Source of the DNA: Stephanodiscus triporus
Lineage: Eukaryota; Bacillariophyta; Thalassiosirophyceae; Thalassiosirales; Thalassiosiraceae
Length of the DNA: 16,683 nt
Assembly (NCBI GenBank): GCA_036939755.1
Contig: JALLAZ010000351.1
Coordinates: 1-16,683 of the forward strand
Direction: 5' to 3'
The notes under the pieces were generated by a model. The model was not told the origin of the DNA, ran no database searches, and saw only the letters and a program-made list of their open reading frames with translations. Shown piece after piece: positions 1 through 7,487 of this stretch; position 1 is the stretch's first letter, and each line of letters opens with the position of its first letter. A program made the translations under genes and the position numbers.

Positions 1-510
1 AAATCTCAAGATTTGCGAGCAGACAGAGAGGGAGCAGAGAGGAAAAAACAGAAAACAAAGAGTTAAGACAGCTGCGACAAACAGCAACTTGAAGGGGAGA
101 CCCAAGACAAAAGCGAACGCGTAACATCGAGGGGTTACAAAACTCGTTCCCGCGCAAGCGAACAAAGAGCGAACAGAGAGCAAATCGCGGCGTTGTTAGT
201 ATGATACTCCTACGAGTTATCGCTTACTAAGTTTAGCTAGCTAACACTAAGAGCTCACTTACCTCTCACCTGCAAGTCATGAGCCTTCCATATCGGCGTT
301 GCCGTGCTTGTACGAAAATCGCCCATGAACAGAACCCTCACGTTCGGAAACAAAGCAATCCTGATGTATCCACGATGGTGGCACTTTCGGATCATGGACG
401 ATTGTTGATATAGTTTCACCTGATATGCCACTCTCTAGGCTAGAGGATGCAATCGAGTTCGAGGGGGGCGTGTAACAAATACATTACTTTTTAATTATGT
501 GAGAAGAAAT
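1..510. other. unassigned region, no supported gene
   Basis: The first 190 bases are purine-rich (AGAGAG/ACAAAG runs) and do not encode a long ORF. A 44-codon plus-strand ORF starts at about 279 and contains a C-R-A-C pair, but it is too short and too isolated to call. A TGTTAG at about 195 resembles the start of some LTRs, but I see no matching second copy, primer-binding site or polypurine tract. The last part (about 480-510) belongs to the duplicated stretch described for the zinc-finger fragment next door. Confidence 0.5.
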
Positions 511-640
511 TCACTGCTCATGATCCATTAACTTCAGGGCGGGAGCAAGTCTTTCCTTTTGGGAAAATTTGGGGCAACCCTCGTGGCTGCATCGTTTCAG
601 ATTTACCATTGCACCGTGCCTGACACAAAATCCCTCCTTA
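477..640. repeat. inverted duplicate, arm A (partner at 5347-5450)
   Basis: The reverse complement of about 530-625 matches 5347-5424 closely. Both contain GTGCAATGGTAAATCTGAA and GCAGCCACGAGGGTTGCCC, and both end in CCCGCCCTGAAGTT. Beyond that, a shared AATTAAAAAG stretch suggests the homology continues with an indel, the 5.4-kb copy being shorter. The arms lie almost 5 kb apart in opposite orientation. Each carries a zinc-finger repeat fragment, so this is a duplicated gene remnant and not a transposon terminus. Confidence 0.65.
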
Positions 641-664
641 GCTCGGCTCTGTGCGTCATTTACA
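511..664 (-). pseudogene. isolated WRKY19-like zinc-finger repeat fragment
   Basis: Read on the minus strand, this stretch encodes about 45 codons containing G-F-C-V-R-H-G-A followed by C-S-H-E-G-C. This is the same repeat seen in the plus-strand arrays at 5347-5970 and 6656-6960. The family consensus, visible by comparing the copies, is C-x4-C-x9-C-x2-H-G-A with a period of about 25 residues. Only about one and a half units remain, then the frame runs to a TGA at 511-513. No start codon or further units are seen. It is most likely a gene relic. A stray exon of a gene extending outside the window is possible but nothing supports it. The DNA is an inverted copy of 5347-5450. Confidence 0.6.
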
Positions 665-1008
665 TATCAGCGGGAGAGAGGTGATGAATACTTCAGCAAG
701 CCCATCTGTGATGGCATAATCTTCACAGTCCTTCAATATGTATTAGAAATTAAATAGTGTCCATTATCTTCTCCCGGCTGTCTTTTTTAATATGTAAATT
801 GTCCCTTCTCTAGAGGTAGTGCACTTCTTCCGTAGCATCGCCAATACGATCAACTGTTTACAGCACACCCACATTCTGATGAAAAATGAAAAACGCAGTT
901 TTCTCCTTATCCCCCGCGCATCGACGAAACGCGAGCGATCATCCCCATTTTTTCGACATCGACGCGCCGGAAAACCACAAACGAATACCCAAAAGCGCAG
1001 AACGATAT
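665..1008. other. unassigned region, downstream of the 1009-2903 gene
   Basis: This stretch lies 3' of the minus-strand gene ending at 1009 and should contain its 3' UTR. The plus-strand ORFs that run through 819-1290 are antisense to exon 2 and the intron of that gene and show no recognisable domain. I see no RNA gene or repeat here. Confidence 0.4.
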
Positions 1009-2903
1009 TTATTCGCGTTTTTCGTCGGTCGCGGCGACGACGACAGCGGGCGAGGATCCTACCACCGCCGAGGAAGCGAAGATTATGCCATCGTCACTGT
1101 TGCACAATCCCCGACGCATCGCGCTCGTCACCCAGTACTTCTTCTTTCCGCGAGTGACACCCTTGGAGTTCTTGAGACGGGTGTACTCTTCTTTGATCGA
1201 CGGGGGGATGTAGTTGCATTGCCTGAAAGGGGAAAACGCCGGCGTGGAGGAGAGAAAGTGAGAGCGAGAGAGAGAGAGAGAGAGAGATGAGTGAAATCCA
1301 TCGAAAAATTAAAATGATCGATCGAGGGGAGAGTACAAAAACGCCTAACTCACATGATGTGATCCCGCTGGAACCTGATGTTCGATAAGTATATCCTCTC
1401 CAAACTCCTGGGATACACCGCGCTCTTCTCGGCCCGTTCCCCGGGCGGCGCGCCCTTGCAAAAACGACACCGGAAGCCTATGGTGCCCGCGTACCGTTCG
1501 AGACGGCTCGTGCTGCGGCCGCCGGTATCGTCGGCCCTGCCACGAGCGCTGCTCGCGGTGGTCGCGGTCGTGCCGACGACGAATCCCTCCCACACGTCCC
1601 GTCGCACGATGTTGTGTATCGCGTTGATGTGATCCTCGTCGGTCGCGTCGTGCAGTACGAAGGACGTCTCGTCGCCGTTGTGGCCGCACATGCTGCCGGG
1701 GAGGAGGCCGCATCCGCCGAAGAGGCCCGACGGGGAGGCGAGAGAAGATGACGGCGACGACGACGACGACGAAGACGATCGCGCAATCGTCGTCCCGTCG
1801 GCTGGTCGCGCATTAACATCCCGCGTACGGCATCCCTCCCCCTTCTTCTTCTTCCCCTTCTTCGTTCCCGACGACGCGGGAGCTGTCGTCGTCGCGAAGT
1901 CGACGACTCGTCCGATGTCGTAAGCCGTCGTCGTCGTCGCCGCCCCCGCCATCGTCGTCGTCATCCGCCACTCCGCCCGCTGCACGCCGACTCCCCCCCC
2001 CCCCTCCTCCTCCTCCTCGTCGAGGTTCCACAAAAATTCCTCCTCCTCCTCCTCCTCCTCCACGCAATCCTCGTAATACTTGTCGACTCGACCTAGGCGT
2101 CGATCGTACGTTCCGCCCGCGTACGAGCGTTCGGAGGAGGACTCGCCGCCACCGCCACCTCCCCCCTCTCCTCCTCCTCCCCCTCCGCCGAAACCCCCCC
2201 CTCGAACGGGCGTGACCCTCCTCCCCTCCCCTCCCCAATACGAGGACGGATGCAATCCCCCCCTCCGACAGGTGTCGCACGCCATCGCCAGGCTCGGCAC
2301 GCCGGCGGTGCACGATCGGCACATCCATCCCCGCGGAGCCGTGGCCTTCGTCCCGTCGGGGATGGCGGGATCTCCGCCGACGTTGATCCTCCATCGATAT
2401 CGATTGTTGTTGTTGTTGTTGTTGTTGTTGGATGCGGAGCGGGAGGGCGACGACATGTCATCATCTCCCGTCGTCTTCATCGACGAGGAGGTCGTCGTTG
2501 CGAGGCACAGCCTCTTCCTCGCCGACGACGACGGCATGGAATGCCCCTCGTGGATGCCGTCGTCGTCTCCTTCGTATTCGTCGTCGCATTCGTCGTCGAT
2601 GTCGATGTCGTCGTGTCCTCGACGACGAATGCGACATCCGTCGTCCACGGCCATACAACCGGTCCTCGAGGAGGAGGAGGAGGAGGAGGAGACAAGGCGG
2701 ATCGGAGACGCCCTAACGGGGCTGAATAATTCCACGAGGTTCACGACGGCCCTCTTGGCCGGGACGGGGGGAGAAGAAGAGGAAGATGACGACGAGGAGG
2801 ATTGATGACGACCGACGAAGACGCAGCGGCGGGGGGAGTCGATCACGCGAGTCGCCATCGTCGTCGTCGCGTCGTGGTGGTGGTGGTGGTGGCGGTTGGA
2901 CAT
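1009..2903 (-). CDS. RanBP2-type zinc-finger protein with C-x2-C/H-x3-C module
   Basis: I predict two exons: 2903-1354, then 1222-1009, giving 587 residues. The intron (1353-1223, 131 bases) starts GTGAGT, ends CAG and joins in frame. Residues 1-180 are low complexity (His, Ser, Asp and Asn runs). Residues 191-213 form a RanBP2-like finger, W-x-C-x2-C-x10-C-x2-C, a fold that binds RNA or ubiquitin in known families. Gly- and Glu-rich runs follow. The C-terminus is the best conserved part: C479-x2-C482, basic and aromatic residues with Y-P-x-S-L-E-R-I-Y, H515-x3-C519, then a K-K-K-Y-W segment. I recognise this as a recurrent uncharacterised module of centric diatom proteins, and the Cys/His spacing suggests zinc binding. 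A nucleic-acid role is inference. The Met at residue 16 is a possible alternative start. The Ser/Glu/Gly runs are trinucleotide repeats and probably vary in length. Confidence 0.8.
1266..1288. repeat. GA dinucleotide microsatellite
   Basis: This uninterrupted GA run lies inside the intron (1223-1353) of the minus-strand zinc-finger gene. In the sense direction it is a TC-rich tract about 45 bases upstream of the acceptor, which could help polypyrimidine recognition. Confidence 0.85.
2403..2431. repeat. GTT/AAC trinucleotide repeat coding for poly-Asn
   Basis: This is a tandem TTG/GTT run on the plus strand. It encodes the run of nine Asn (about residues 159-167) in the minus-strand zinc-finger protein. 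Similar in-frame repeats at about 2040-2062 (poly-Glu) and 2672-2690 (poly-Ser) show that much of this exon grew by triplet expansion. Confidence 0.8.
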
Positions 2904-3983
2904 GGTTATTTTTTACCTTCGCGTTGCTTGTTTGTTGTGTGGGGAGCTTCTTGTGCGCTTGGGACGGGTCGCGAACTATCCCATGTCCGCGCTGTTGTTG
3001 TTTTTGTTTGCTCTTTGTGTTGCGTCTCGATGATGTATCGTACGTAGTCGTCGTCATTGCCCGCGTTTGCGGTCCGGTCCCGCGGTTTGAACACACTCTT
3101 TTCGAGAAGTGGCGAGATTTGAGATTTGAGATTTCCGGGGGATACGGGTTCCCTCGCGATGTGGATCAATTTCCCGAAATGTGACGGTTCCCACCTGGAC
3201 GAAAATGCATTCAAAACGGATTCAAAAATCGAACAGTCCCGTAGGGAGAGAATTCACATCTGACGTGGGAAATAGTACGCGAATGGCCCGCCTCACCCCC
3301 CTAACTTTTTGCGTATCGTACCTACGTCGTAAATACGTATGTGTGCTAACACCAAAGTCCCGTCCAATCTGGGATCCCAATTGATGCGAGAGATTTCTTA
3401 TTTTTAGCGAGTTCCAACTCTCACCTCGCCAAACAGCCGCTAGCAGAGAGTCTACCGTAGAATACGCGGCACCATACCTACGCGGCCATGTGTTTTTGCG
3501 AGAAAATTTACCTCTAGATACGATTGGTAAAAAGTTAGATTGAGGGCTGTGTTAATCCTTATTAGACGACCAGCATACCGTTGGATTCGTCTTGTTGAGC
3601 TGAATCGTTTTTGTGTGGTCCCCATTTTCTTAAAACGATCGCATCAATATCAAATTTGATCTTTTCTGTTTTGCTAATTACGATAGATTTAGTAGAAATC
3701 ATGTCGTCGCGCCGACAAAGTGCCGCGTATTCTACGGTAGGCAGGTAGAGAGAGAGAGCGAGGGACGCGGAGGCGACGCAACCAGGTGGGGCGAGAATCT
3801 TTCCAACAACCACGATCCAACTCTCCGTTGGACACAGGTGGTAGTCCGCAACACCGACCACCGATCTAACTCCATATTATTCAACCACCGCCCTCCTCCC
3901 GCCGGCCGGACGAAAGAAGCCCCACCACACCCCCCGCCCCCCTTTCTCTCACACGCGCTCGGAAGCACAATAAAAGTAGAGTA
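2904..3983. other. intergenic region between divergent genes
   Basis: This region separates the minus-strand zinc-finger gene from the plus-strand MOB-like gene, so both promoters should lie here. It holds a triple GAGATTT tandem (3114-3134) and a perfect 21-bp inverted repeat described separately. ORFs on both strands (for example 2786-3184 plus and 3562-3861 minus) have no recognisable domain and skewed composition, so I do not call them. No clear TATA box is seen close to either start. Confidence 0.45.
3452..3740. repeat. perfect 21-bp inverted repeat enclosing about 247 bases
   Basis: Positions 3452-3472 are the exact reverse complement of 3720-3740 (core GTAGAATACGCGGC), with mismatches immediately outside both arms. 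The enclosed segment has no gene. The arrangement resembles a small non-autonomous element with terminal inverted repeats, but no convincing target-site duplication flanks it. It may instead be a local foldback. It lies 244 bases upstream of the MOB-like start codon. Confidence 0.7.
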
Positions 3984-4688
3984 ATGACGACGCGATCCTC
4001 CGCCTCCGGCGGCCTCCCCAGCGGCGCCGGTACCTTCCAACCCCTCCGTCATCGGTCCGGCACCCTCCGCGATCGTCTGCACGGGTACACCAAGCAGACG
4101 CTGGGAGCCGGGGGCAGCCTCAACGACGCCGTGGCGTTGCCGCAGGGGGAATCGTGCGCGGGCTGGGTGGCCGTGCACGCCATCGACTTCTACAACGACG
4201 TGTCCACGATATGGGCGGTGATGGCCGAGGATCCGTACCTCGACTCCTTCCGTCCCGGGGAGGGATTCCCCTCCGGCGTCGAGTATCGTTGGTCCGAGGG
4301 GACCGGACGCGACGCCGCGACAGTGTCCGTGAGCGCACCCGTGTACATCGAGAAGGTGTTGCAGTGGATAGCCGACCAGATCAACGACGAGACGAAGTTC
4401 CCTGACGACGACGACGAGGCCGAGGCGCTGCGGGTGTTCCAGACGCCACAATTTGCGGCGCTGTGCGGGCAGATCTTCCGTCGGCTGTTTCGGGTGTACG
4501 GAATCGTGTATTCGAGCTTCTTCGGGACGTTGGAGGCACTGCAGATGGCGCCGCACCTGAACACCTGCTTCAAGCATTTCATGTTCTTCTGTACGGAATT
4601 CGGACTTCTGCCGGAGAGGGAGATGGAGCCGTTGGAGGTATTGGTGAAGCCGATTCGGAAACAGTACCATCTGAGCAAGGGGAAGTAA
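3984..4688 (+). CDS. MOB/phocein-family kinase co-activator, zinc ligands lost
   Basis: This single-exon gene encodes 234 residues, close to the usual 210-240 for MOB1. MOB proteins bind and activate NDR/LATS kinases in mitotic exit, cytokinesis and Hippo-type signalling. Family landmarks in order are T-L-G-A-G-G-S-L-N-D-A-V (39-50), L-P-Q-G-E (52-56), W-V-A-V-H-A-I-D-F-Y-N (61-71), E-Y-R-W (100-103), S-A-P-V-Y-I-E (117-123), D-E-T-K-F-P (135-140), R-L-F-R-V-Y (167-172) and H-L-N-T-C-F-K-H-F (191-199). In typical MOB1, two Cys after the D-F-F-N segment and two His after R-V-Y bind a structural zinc. Here residues 79-99 contain no Cys, and the R-V-Y segment continues G-I-V-Y-S-S-F-F, so all four ligands are absent. 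An acidic insert lies at 141-148. The core fold motifs are intact and the frame is open, so I infer a functional divergent MOB rather than a pseudogene. Confidence 0.93.
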   Translation: MTTRSSASGGLPSGAGTFQPLRHRSGTLRDRLHGYTKQTLGAGGSLNDAVALPQGESCAGWVAVHAIDFYNDVSTIWAVMAEDPYLDSFRPGEGFPSGVEYRWSEGTGRDAATVSVSAPVYIEKVLQWIADQINDETKFPDDDDEAEALRVFQTPQFAALCGQIFRRLFRVYGIVYSSFFGTLEALQMAPHLNTCFKHFMFFCTEFGLLPEREMEPLEVLVKPIRKQYHLSKGK

Positions 4689-5346
4689 AATTTATTAATT
4701 TCGGTTGGTTAGTTGGGGTGAATGGGGTGGGTAGTATTCGATTTTCCCCGTGTACGATGGATGGAGATGGATGGATTTGGTGGTGGGGGGGGGGGGAGCT
4801 TGTGTTAGACCGTTCGGGTGTCGGGCGCTCGCGTGATTTCGGTTTAAAAAAAATGACGATACGGAAAAACGACGATGCACCTCCTCCCGCCATGACGACG
4901 AACGATTGGTCCGCGATGTTAAAAAAAGAGCCGAAAATGGAATCGCACTTATTTCCCACGAGTGAATGAAAGAGATGAGTGTATGGACCTCAAAATCGGA
5001 TATCAACTTGGGGGGGGAGGAGGGTGAGGGGGGGATTTGTCATTCCAACGATATGGAACACGAAGCGAATACAAAGTGGTGTAATATGCCCGGAGCCCGG
5101 AGTTCGTTTTTTCTTTTAGCATTCGTCCGAATGATATAACAAGAAAATGGCATAGGATTACAATATCATATATGATTGTCTCCGCACGATCGATTTTCTT
5201 CTTTCGATACAAGAGATACAAGTGCATTGGCATACTTTGAAGGGGGGGGGGGGGAACTCCCTGTCGATGTCATCCACGTTGTTTGGCATCGTCCATCCTG
5301 CGTCTGCGTTGTTACCCCCCCTTTGTCCCCCTCCTATCGATCGAAT
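4689..5346. other. unassigned region, 3' flank of the MOB-like gene
   Basis: This stretch contains G homopolymers (for example 5242-5254, 13 G) and AT-richer sequence. Short ORFs on both strands have no recognisable motif. I see no RNA gene, and no clear polyadenylation signal beyond AT-rich sequence just after the MOB stop codon. Confidence 0.4.
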
Positions 5347-5450
5347 GTCAGGTACGGTGCAATGGTAAATCTGAAGTGATGCAGCCACGAGGGTTGCCCT
5401 GGGACTTTCTCCCGCCCTGAAGTTGTGGGAGACAATTAAAAAGAACAATT
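5347..5450. repeat. inverted duplicate, arm B (partner at 477-640)
   Basis: This is the plus-strand copy of the duplicated zinc-finger fragment at 511-664. It differs by point changes and by loss of roughly 30 bases after the shared GAAGTT. One change puts TGA where the partner has CGA just before the C-S-H-E-G-C motif, so this copy is disabled while the distant copy is open at that point. Confidence 0.65.
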
Positions 5451-5970
5451 TGTAAAAGAAACGGATGCACCAGCATTGTCGTGAAGGAAAGAGTTCATGG
5501 AAGGCATTGCGCAGAGAGGAGATGCTGCAGCTGCAGCAAACAAGCCCAAACGGGAGGACTTTGTTTTGTTCATGGCATGAAGTTGAAACAATGCAGCCAT
5601 GAGGGGTGCACCAACAAAGCCCAAATGGGAGGAGTTTGTATCAGGCATGGCGCAGTGATGAAATGATGCAGCCATGAGGGATGCACCAACTATCCCCAAA
5701 AGGAAGGACTTTGAGAAAGGGTGCACCAAACAACCCCAACAGGGAGGAGTTTGTATCACGAATGTCGCAAGGGTGAAGTGCTGCAACCACAAGGGGTGCA
5801 CCAGCAATGCCCAGAATGGAGGAGTTTGTGTCAGGCATGACGCAGTGGAGAAAAGATGCAGCCATGAAGGGTGCGACAAACAAGCCCAAACAAGGGAAGT
5901 TTGTATCACGCATGGTGCAAAAGGTGACGTGCTGCAACCACAAAGGGTGCACCAACAATAATTCCCCTCT
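5347..5970 (+). pseudogene. decayed array of WRKY19-like zinc-finger repeats
   Basis: Repeats of about 75 bases (for example TGCAGCCATGAG at 5592 and again at 5667) encode the unit C-S-H-E-G-C-T-N-x-A-Q-x-G-G-V-C-x-R-H-G-A. The Cys/Cys/Cys/His pattern suggests a small zinc-binding unit, and long arrays of it are typical of diatom and oomycete genomes. The reading frame is broken repeatedly. TGA stands before the Cys at 5377 and again at 5664-5666, and another TGA follows K-E-G-L near 5713. The frame shifts between about 5440 and 5460, near 5715 and near 5925. I recognise about seven partial units. No start codon, upstream exon or promoter is evident. Small introns removing every lesion would be an alternative, but the lesions fall inside conserved motifs, so decay is much more likely. 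Confidence 0.75.
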
Positions 5971-6655
5971 ACAATGCATAAGTGATTATGTGAATCACTT
6001 GCTAAGTTGAGTAGCATGGTCGAATTGCGGTACCAGTTTCAGGCCACACCATGGCGAATAACCCGCAGGCCTATACCATTGTCCTTAGTGCCACCACCAT
6101 CAATCTGAGGAAGTTGGTGTCCTGCCACATGCATGGGTGATGCCCGGTGTGCTTTTTATGACCAAATTCATTGACCAGAAGCAACGGCTTGTCTCACAGC
6201 ATACGCCATCAAATGTAAGATTTTTGCTGACAAGTGCATTGAGAGCTATCGTAGGCAATAATGCATATTATTGATACAAAGACGAGTATCATGGATGATG
6301 AGATGTGTTAAACAGGGGGGCTACTACTACTAAATGCTTCCACTTCATGTTCTGCTGTCACCTGCTCACCAGTTTTGAGACCACCTGCCATGGCCATCTC
6401 ATGATCCCCCCCAACTTCCACAAATTTCAACTTCTGCTTCCTCATTTCCACACAGCAATTCAATTGGTCCTCCGACATGTTGATGCTTGCAGCTACCATC
6501 TGCTGTTCAAATAGAACCCGTTTTCTCCCCATTGCACCAGTATGGTTCAGTGTGCTTTCACTGTTCTGTTTAGATTCTGAGTCAAAAGTCCTTGGCTCAG
6601 TGGTTAGGCGACCTTTTATCTGCCATCACACTCGCTTCACCCTATGTGACCTCTC
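5971..6655. other. spacer between the two zinc-finger relics
   Basis: No zinc-finger unit is recognisable here. The stretch is AT-richer than the flanking genes. It contains one short minus-strand ORF (6308-6532, listed separately) and a D-arm-like phrase near 6592-6615 that does not build a tRNA. Confidence 0.4.
6308..6532 (-). CDS. possible small hypothetical ORF or exon relic
   Basis: The ORF encodes 74 residues from the ATG at 6532. The same frame stays open upstream to about 6635, adding roughly 30 more codons. Amino acid composition is balanced, unlike the homopolymer-driven ORFs elsewhere, with a charged middle part (E-M-R-K-Q-K-L-K-F) and a Ser-rich C-terminus. I recognise no family. 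No splice partner or promoter was found, and it sits between two pseudogene arrays, so it may be a relic or chance. Confidence 0.2.
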   Translation of the reverse strand: MGRKRVLFEQQMVAASINMSEDQLNCCVEMRKQKLKFVEVGGDHEMAMAGGLKTGEQVTAEHEVEAFSSSSPPV

Positions 6656-6960
6656 TTGAGATGTGTCAGACATGGCACAGTGGTGAAAAGATGCAGCCAT
6701 GAGGGGTGCACCAAACAAGCCCAAAAGGGGGGAGTTTGCATCGTGCTCTGCGCAGAGAGGAGATGCTGCGGCCGAGACGGATGCGACAACAAAGCCGTAA
6801 ACGGAGGAATTTGTTTTGCACATGGCGGGAAGAAGAAACTATGCAGCCATGAGTGATACATTTGCAGCAGGCATGGCACAGTTGTGAAAAGATGCAGCCA
6901 TGAGGGATGCAACTCCTACATCTGGAGGGGGGTGTATGCCACAGGCACCATAAAGAGTCT
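6656..6960 (+). pseudogene. second decayed array of WRKY19-like zinc-finger repeats
   Basis: About four units of the same Cys/Cys/Cys/His repeat as at 5347-5970 are visible. Among them are C-S-H-E-G-C-T-K-Q-A-Q-K-G-G-V-C and C-G-R-D-G-C-D-N-K-A-V-N-G-G-I-C, the second followed by F-A-H-G-G. An in-frame TGA follows C-S-H-E near 6853, the unit after it lacks its middle part, and the last recognisable piece (G-G-V-C-H-R-H at about 6928-6948) is in another frame. The segment sharing GCGCAGAGAGGAGATGCTGC with about 5510 shows that both arrays come from one ancestral tandem gene. No intact start or end is present. Confidence 0.72.
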
Positions 6961-7487
6961 TTCATTCATATACCGGATAAAGTAAAACTGCTCCCTCAGT
7001 ATGCTGAGGGATGCAATGCCATGACCATAGTTGCCGTGGCACAACAGAGAGGGGAAAATCAAATGCAATATCCATCCGAGATGATGAAAAATCTGCGCCT
7101 GGATATGGAAGTCCAGTTGCACAGCAAGACTTGGTAATTAAATAATGTTGAGGAGACGGTTTTAGTGGAGTGAAAATCCAGAGAAATATAGGATGAATCA
7201 ATCGGATAAGAAACGTTTCTAAGCTACAATTAATTTTCCTCAATGTTTGTATCCAAATTGCCATAGTTTCAAACACCCATCTAAAAATCATATTGCCTTC
7301 ATTCACCTTTCTGCGCCTGGACAGACAGAGCAACGAACACGAGCGTCGCATGCAGCCAATGCGACAACTTTAATGGCACCAATGGGACATTCATTCGACC
7401 TCCCACTGTTAATTTATGCTATATTCTCCCCTTTTTTCACTTGATGAAAAATGAAATTGTAACATCAAATCGAATCTAATGTTTTTA
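6961..7487. other. unassigned region, 3' flank of the leishmanolysin-like gene
   Basis: The plus frame that carries the last zinc-finger piece stays open to 7137 but shows no further repeat unit. The rest is AT-rich with no recognised gene. The 3' UTR of the minus-strand peptidase must start at 7487. In the sense direction an AATAAA overlaps its stop codon and could be the polyadenylation signal, though it lies unusually close. Confidence 0.4.

Noticed and set aside
195..300. Possible LTR start (TGTTAG)
   Set aside because: There is no second copy in the window, no primer-binding site, no polypurine tract and no polymerase or integrase coding sequence.
1813..2394. 193-codon minus ORF overlapping the RanBP2-finger gene in another frame
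   Set aside because: It is Arg/Gly-rich shadow sequence. The alternative frame has the zinc fingers and the spliced conserved C-terminus.
2080..2805. 241-codon plus-strand ORF antisense to the RanBP2-finger gene
   Set aside because: It consists of Pro, Ser, Leu and Glu runs that mirror triplet repeats of the real gene. No domain is present.
3562..3861. 99-codon minus-strand ORF upstream of the MOB-like gene
   Set aside because: There is no recognisable motif, it overlaps one arm of the inverted repeat, and it lies in the expected promoter region.
3732..4670. 312-codon minus-strand ORF antisense to the MOB-like gene
   Set aside because: The plus strand carries unmistakable MOB motifs from end to end. 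The antisense frame has no recognisable domain and is open because of codon bias.
6592..6660. tRNA-like D-arm phrase (TGGCTCAGTGGTTAGG)
   Set aside because: No T-loop of GGTTCRA type follows, and no acceptor or anticodon stem can be paired at the right spacing.
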